Shown: piece after piece, positions 60,201 through 64,000 of the stretch
Layout: each line of letters begins with the position of its first letter
How positions within the stretch are numbered: the stretch's first letter is position 1
Virus record (IMG/VR): IMGVR_UViG_3300008113_004623
Coordinates: 1-64,000 of that record
Source: a virus
Direction: 5' to 3' (one strand)
Length of the DNA stretch: 64,000 nucleotides
The notes under the pieces: model-generated
The model's input: only the letters and a program-made list of their open reading frames with translations
The model's database searches: none
Told to the model about the DNA's origin: nothing
Program-made: the position numbers and the translations under genes

Positions 60201-63200
60201 CTAAAGTAGAAGGGAAGAAAACAATTAACTTAAATCCTGACGATAAATTAATCCAAGATTTTATTGGGTTCTTAAAAGACGGCTTAGTTGAGAATCTTCG
60301 GTTTGGTGCAAAATCTACTAGTTTAGGAGTACGTGTAAACGGTTCTAGAAATGAAAGATTGTTCTACGACAGAAGTCGTTTTAGCTACTCAGCTGACACT
60401 GATATAGTTAGACTAGACCCAAAGGTAATGGATACCTTTTTAGACTACTTACGTTACGAATTGAATCGTATGTTTGATGATCGTGCAGAGTCTACTGAAA
60501 AAGAGAAACGTGGATTTGATTTAATCATTTTAAAAGACATTCTGCCTAACAAGGTTCAAGAGTTTAAAGACATAATTAAAAATTCAACCCAAGATAAAGA
60601 AACTACAGTCAACAATATCATTAATCAGATTAATACTGTTAATCGAGCAGAGTTTGATACAGCAGTTACTTTATACTTTAATGAGGAAGTAAGAGCATTC
60701 CGCACCGATTTAGAAGAGATTATTGGAGAAGGAGATGCTAAGTTTGCTGAAGTTTTTGGAACAAAAGAAAACATCAATGAAGTAATAGCCGACTATGTAA
60801 CCCACTACTACACGCAACAGATTGAGTTTTTGCATTTATTTGTAGGAGATCCTTCTAACTTCCAAGTTAAAGGAGAAAACTGGCGTGAATTATTTAAACG
60901 TTTAGGTGCTTCTATTTCTCCAGGTAAACAACCTTTAATAGATTCTCAATTCTTAAATTCATTTAATAACTCACCTAATGGATATTTAGGCAGAGGACTT
61001 GAGCGTTTATACAAACAAAGTCAAAATCCTAATGCAGAAGCCCGCGTATACGATGAAAACTTTACTTACGTTCAGTATAAAGATGTAAAATCATTTACAG
61101 AAGGTCAAGCAGAAGTATATCAACGCGAGTTAATTGAAGGTTACGCTAATTGGTTATCTAGCCAAGACAAGGCTAAAAAGCCTATTGAAGCTTACAGACA
61201 AGAAGCTGCTGATATATTTAAGACTACTATAGATGGTGTTACTACTCAGAAAAAGGAAGCAGACGGTCAAGCCTATGCAACTTTAGATTTTGTAAGGTTC
61301 TATCTAAACTCTATAGGAGAATGGACACCAAAACAAGAAGCGGCCTACCAACACGAACTAAAGGTAGCCGAAAAGATCCTAGAATATAGAGCAACTCCGA
61401 CAGAAACTAAGTTAACAGAACTTAGAACTTTAATTCAAAATTCAAATGCAGGTATATTATTGTCTTTAAAGTTAGGGTACTGGGGTTCTCCAATTGATAA
61501 TCCTAATTATATTACGTTAGGTAAGTACTCGGTAGCTCCTTTGATTCCGTCAACATTATTTGAAACCGATTTAGAAGATCAAATGTCAAATATGTTAATA
61601 GGTGGGGTAGACTTTATTACTTTTGATTCTGGAAATAAAATGGCTTTGCCTGTTTCTAGCTTAGATTTTTACAAAAAAGAAGGCAAGGGCAATGAAGAGC
61701 GTCTAGTTGTTAATGATATTCCTCAAAAGAATATTGTTACTTTTCCTATAAGCGGTTTACGTAGACAGCAATATATCGCGCCTAAGTTTAAAGAAGAAGC
61801 TACTTTGTCTACACAGTTAGTAAAACTTGTATTCTCTAATTTTTATACTAATGGTGAGCTTAATGAAAACATAAGTAAAGTAGCAGGCTTACCTGAAAAG
61901 ATTGATAGATTACAAAAAGCTTTCATCAATGATTTATCAGTAATTGTAGAGAGCGAGAAAGCTAAAATCTATGCAGCTATTGGTGCAGAGTTAAAGGGTG
62001 ATAGAGTAACTAGCATTGACGCAGAAGCATTTTCTGATTGGATTAAAAAAGAATTTGACAAGAAAGATGTTCCCCAGTCTGTTTACGATTATTTAATTAT
62101 TGAAAACAATAACTTTAAGTTTTCTTTAGACGTAGCTCCTCATAGAGCTTTGTTTGAAAGTGTACTTGCTTCTGCTTTATCTAAAAGAGTATTACGTCCC
62201 AAGATGTTTGGGGAAGCACTTGTGCAGGTTTCTTCTTTAGGCTTTAATCAAGCAGGAACTCGTTTTACAAACCCTACTAGAGAACAAGTAAGGAAATACG
62301 GTAACAGTGGTCTAAGAGATTATGGTCGTATTGTAAACGGCAAACATCAGCCTGCAGATATTAAAATTGCTTTTAACTCAAAAAAGTACGGTGCTTTATT
62401 AAACTTAGATTACAAAGGTTCAAAAATTGAAACTCTTGATAGACTAAACGAAGCTTTACTAGACGATGCTTGGGTAGAACTACACTCAAATAAAATTACC
62501 TTAGTAGGTGTTCGTATTCCTGTACAGGGTTTAAACTCTATGGAACACTTTAGAGTAAGACAATTCTTACCAGAAGTTGCAGGACCAATTATTATTGTGC
62601 CTCCATCACTTGTAACTAAATCAGGATCTGACTTTGACATAGATAAATTGTTTATGTACGAGCCTGAGTTAGACTCTGAAGGTAACTTTATTGAAAGAAC
62701 TCCCGAGTTTGTTAAAAATCCTAAAGCAGTATACCAGTACATTAGAGCAAAGAAAATTTTAATTACTGAGCTAAAGTCTCTTAATACTATTTTAGAGAAC
62801 AAACGCCAAGAGTTTATCAGAAACAATGGTTCAAATACTGTAGAAGCAAAAGTATACGATAGTTTGATTGCTAGTAATGGAATGTTAATTCGTCCATTAA
62901 AGAATCGCAAGAAAGAACTAACTGATGGAGAAGAGAGCACATTGTTGGATGAAGTAACCTTAGCTACATTTTCATTAAGTAAGTTTTTAGAAACTCAAAA
63001 AGATAATCCAGAGATTAAATCTTTACAAAAAAAATTAAAAAAGACTCAGGAACTTTTGGCTTCGTTTAAAGGTTACTCTATAAAGTCTGCTAAAGCAGGT
63101 GCTTCTAATGGTTTAATTCAGACAATTAGTGAGATTTTATCTGAGCCTGCTATTATGCCGCAGTTTTTACAGCCTAACGACTCTCCTATTCTTAAACAAC

Positions 63201-64000
63201 TATCAGAAGACTATAAGAATAACTACGGAGGCGGAGGATCAACTATCACTTCTACTTCTGTATTTTCTCCAAGAACTTCTATTAAGATTTTTAGAGAGAA
63301 TGCAACTGGTAAGAAAGCACTAGGTATTGACGCAAAAACCAACGCACTACATAAACTCTATCAACAAGTAGGATTACAGTATACTAACCCTATTGCAAGA
63401 ATGTACTTATTAAAATCTAATAAGACAGCGGATGGACATATTATTTTAGGCGGCTTGTATGATGCGAACAACGAGTACTTAATCTCAGATATTATTAATG
63501 AGTTTATCAACGGACACGTAGACATTGAGAAAGAGGAGTGGATTAACTTCTTTAATGCAGATAAAAACAGAACTAGCGTAATCTTACAGATGGTGCTTAG
63601 TGGTACTCCAATTAAAGATGCTGTGTTAATTGCTAACCAACCTATTGTTCAACACTTTTTAAAATCTAATAAATTAAGCGAAACTGCTCAGTTAATCGGC
63701 ATTGAGCGAAAATTTATTAGTACTTATATTGCTGAAGGATTGAGAAAAATAGGAATGAGTTCCGTGATTGTTAGATCTGGAGGAAAATTTTCTTTACAGG
63801 GTACTATTGAAAAGATGCTTAAAGAAAACTTATTCTCTAAAGCCTTAGACAATTTATCAGAAGCTAATTTTACTCCGTCTGTTGAGAACACGAAGGCCGC
63901 TTACAATAAAATGTTTCAAGAAGCTAATTCTAAGAATCAAGGTGATTTAGCAGCCCAACTAGTATTTCTAAGCCAATACTATGTAGCTAGTGTAATGAAT
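57263..64000 (+). CDS. Giant virion RNA polymerase with metalloprotease motif (partial, runs off the window)
   Basis: The frame is open for 2246 codons to the window end, so the C-terminus is missing. The opening (MICPNFSNPSIRKDFYNLVG, then DFAYYLWDKNNG) resembles giant crAss-like virion proteins. Near residue 217 lies YHESWHEFTQW, a zincin HExxH motif (His217, Glu218, His221), followed by VEEVLAEEFRAY with a candidate third ligand at Glu270 or Glu271. Further on, VGVRIPVQGLNSMEHF (Arg1751, Ser1759) leads to SGSDFDIDKL with Asp1790, Asp1792 and Asp1794. This is the metal-binding DxDxD of the second double-psi barrel of cellular-type RNA polymerases. crAss-like phi14:2 carries a related enzyme in its virion and injects it to transcribe early genes. 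It follows its own -7 element. Confidence 0.85.
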   Translation, partial: MICPNFSNPSIRKDFYNLVGIVGEDFAYYLWDKNNGLPLTLQANPANLNEAIANPLFEALDEQFNGNSTKATLGVAITFSSAFQKKYVGFNRATPERQVQLINDYINKLDITLEQATQNYIKRANQINRTFKRAVSVTQEAVTREDLSKDPNSVINQIEDVTAQDRTAAYEFLKRNKIAQNIRFTNAQKVVNSGAYAQWTKHGLTLFKGSDYTDIYHESWHEFTQWYLSPIEKALLYNTVRNREGTVTIGDLEIPYYSLTNRQVEEVLAEEFRAYSIQRNRNEAVAAEPRIRNFFERMYDFLKWLFFGPEKTKKPESTFEFENVSAMFSALYEGNVDLSRRAETNIVEDSLNRSTALTLPILTDEGLQEIELSPLVGAEVISYVSYSIYKQMRDQNIGMSLLLNPEHKKNLIPQLYTAVRAELNDVLDNLEIKIEQAETSNNMAALEMLEDQYANITALVNEDEAWNRVVALHQSTTQGELFNIDADVTVSVEENIENRIDEAPAEEKTRNEVQYGDKSNVNPLELYDPYVIELIKSLPDLVNINGQVVPSTGSTLGLPKNGNFKHNKNLLQNILSGSTSYEDAIQRLIEASSVSPQLTYLIQLLPSPVSETLTLDEITLKNQFMQALSMPRVDPYSVKAIEKTEDTTVDNVITSKKVIQFNTFYISTLTQDALLEYLDNEFQISAASDFKSETDQSTIKQRSFVNKSINGLEFATFSTASVLDAYKDIDSTTSYKTLFEFMNDAFGVDLYQGISEQYLFDKRGDIIIANSPYTESQLNALTQVIVASYNKIKLYHLINNLEGKSPIINKLKNEVPSSVETPAKTYISDVKKSLVTALNTLSNNFNTLNAKDQEQFKEIVDLFTNSIKNNNNLRTERQILFRAIENYYNKVVKSASYLNDENNMEWSIREWQHVVTQASSINNARTLADLTGHLNPATNNFVGVSKLLAKAFSQETGERKLNRDEDNVLFELVNISGYSTKVEGKKTINLNPDDKLIQDFIGFLKDGLVENLRFGAKSTSLGVRVNGSRNERLFYDRSRFSYSADTDIVRLDPKVMDTFLDYLRYELNRMFDDRAESTEKEKRGFDLIILKDILPNKVQEFKDIIKNSTQDKETTVNNIINQINTVNRAEFDTAVTLYFNEEVRAFRTDLEEIIGEGDAKFAEVFGTKENINEVIADYVTHYYTQQIEFLHLFVGDPSNFQVKGENWRELFKRLGASISPGKQPLIDSQFLNSFNNSPNGYLGRGLERLYKQSQNPNAEARVYDENFTYVQYKDVKSFTEGQAEVYQRELIEGYANWLSSQDKAKKPIEAYRQEAADIFKTTIDGVTTQKKEADGQAYATLDFVRFYLNSIGEWTPKQEAAYQHELKVAEKILEYRATPTETKLTELRTLIQNSNAGILLSLKLGYWGSPIDNPNYITLGKYSVAPLIPSTLFETDLEDQMSNMLIGGVDFITFDSGNKMALPVSSLDFYKKEGKGNEERLVVNDIPQKNIVTFPISGLRRQQYIAPKFKEEATLSTQLVKLVFSNFYTNGELNENISKVAGLPEKIDRLQKAFINDLSVIVESEKAKIYAAIGAELKGDRVTSIDAEAFSDWIKKEFDKKDVPQSVYDYLIIENNNFKFSLDVAPHRALFESVLASALSKRVLRPKMFGEALVQVSSLGFNQAGTRFTNPTREQVRKYGNSGLRDYGRIVNGKHQPADIKIAFNSKKYGALLNLDYKGSKIETLDRLNEALLDDAWVELHSNKITLVGVRIPVQGLNSMEHFRVRQFLPEVAGPIIIVPPSLVTKSGSDFDIDKLFMYEPELDSEGNFIERTPEFVKNPKAVYQYIRAKKILITELKSLNTILENKRQEFIRNNGSNTVEAKVYDSLIASNGMLIRPLKNRKKELTDGEESTLLDEVTLATFSLSKFLETQKDNPEIKSLQKKLKKTQELLASFKGYSIKSAKAGASNGLIQTISEILSEPAIMPQFLQPNDSPILKQLSEDYKNNYGGGGSTITSTSVFSPRTSIKIFRENATGKKALGIDAKTNALHKLYQQVGLQYTNPIARMYLLKSNKTADGHIILGGLYDANNEYLISDIINEFINGHVDIEKEEWINFFNADKNRTSVILQMVLSGTPIKDAVLIANQPIVQHFLKSNKLSETAQLIGIERKFISTYIAEGLRKIGMSSVIVRSGGKFSLQGTIEKMLKENLFSKALDNLSEANFTPSVENTKAAYNKMFQEANSKNQGDLAAQLVFLSQYYVASVMN

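Noticed and set aside
1-64000. Prophage or CRISPR-related content
   Set aside because: No integrase, attachment-site duplication, CRISPR repeats or bacterial genes were seen; similar repeats in the fibre genes are protein-coding and irregularly spaced.

Overview
The window reads as one long piece of a lytic, tailed double-stranded DNA phage of a Bacteroidota host, most likely a crAss-like phage (order Crassvirales) from an environmental lineage. I see no bacterial genes, integrase, tRNA or CRISPR array. The phage call rests on an ordered structural block: large terminase, 814-residue portal, acidic scaffold candidate, 514-residue capsid protein, two HU/IHF-like proteins, ring/collar candidates and a 2074-residue tail-hub or stabilisation protein. 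It ends in giant virion proteins, one with an RNA-polymerase-type DxDxD motif. The host call rests on at least ten intergenic copies of TAnnTTTG, the -7 element of the Bacteroidota housekeeping sigma factor. Seven of them have TTG exactly 19 bases upstream.

Layout. Positions 1-1406 hold three minus-strand genes, one resembling the C-terminal half of arginyl-tRNA-protein transferase, ending in an intrinsic terminator. A divergent promoter pair at 1424-1441 separates them from the plus-strand late block. Positions 1449-13592 carry tail-fibre and receptor-binding genes: a very long repeat-rich fibre, a DNPHGVT-type fibre and two tandem paralogues with a discoidin-like domain. Positions 13657-15633 form a lysis cassette (holin-like, collar-domain, wall-hydrolase-like, spanin-like and degenerate thioredoxin-like proteins). 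Positions 15691-16045 are a gene-free, hairpin-rich stretch. Positions 16046-20214 hold small DNA-binding proteins and the terminase. Positions 20223-34133 are the head and collar block, including a run of cysteine-rich virion proteins. Positions 34133-64000 encode the tail hub and very large internal, probably ejected, proteins; the last gene runs off the window.

How it fits together. The terminase packs DNA through the portal into a shell of the 514-residue capsid protein. The cysteine-rich proteins, fibres and ring proteins decorate and join head and tail. The giant proteins from 40746 onward are probable internal cargo. Their visible domains include peptidoglycan binding, a possible ADP-ribosyltransferase, a PD-(D/E)XK nuclease, a zinc metalloprotease motif and an RNA polymerase core. 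The phage therefore appears to bring its own transcription enzyme, while these late genes carry host-type promoters.

Three genes (2012-7217, 10285-11908 and 32379-32845) are each broken by what looks like a single-base frameshift. From sequence alone I cannot tell assembly error from phase variation or recoding. All functions are inferred from reading the sequence; no database search was run.
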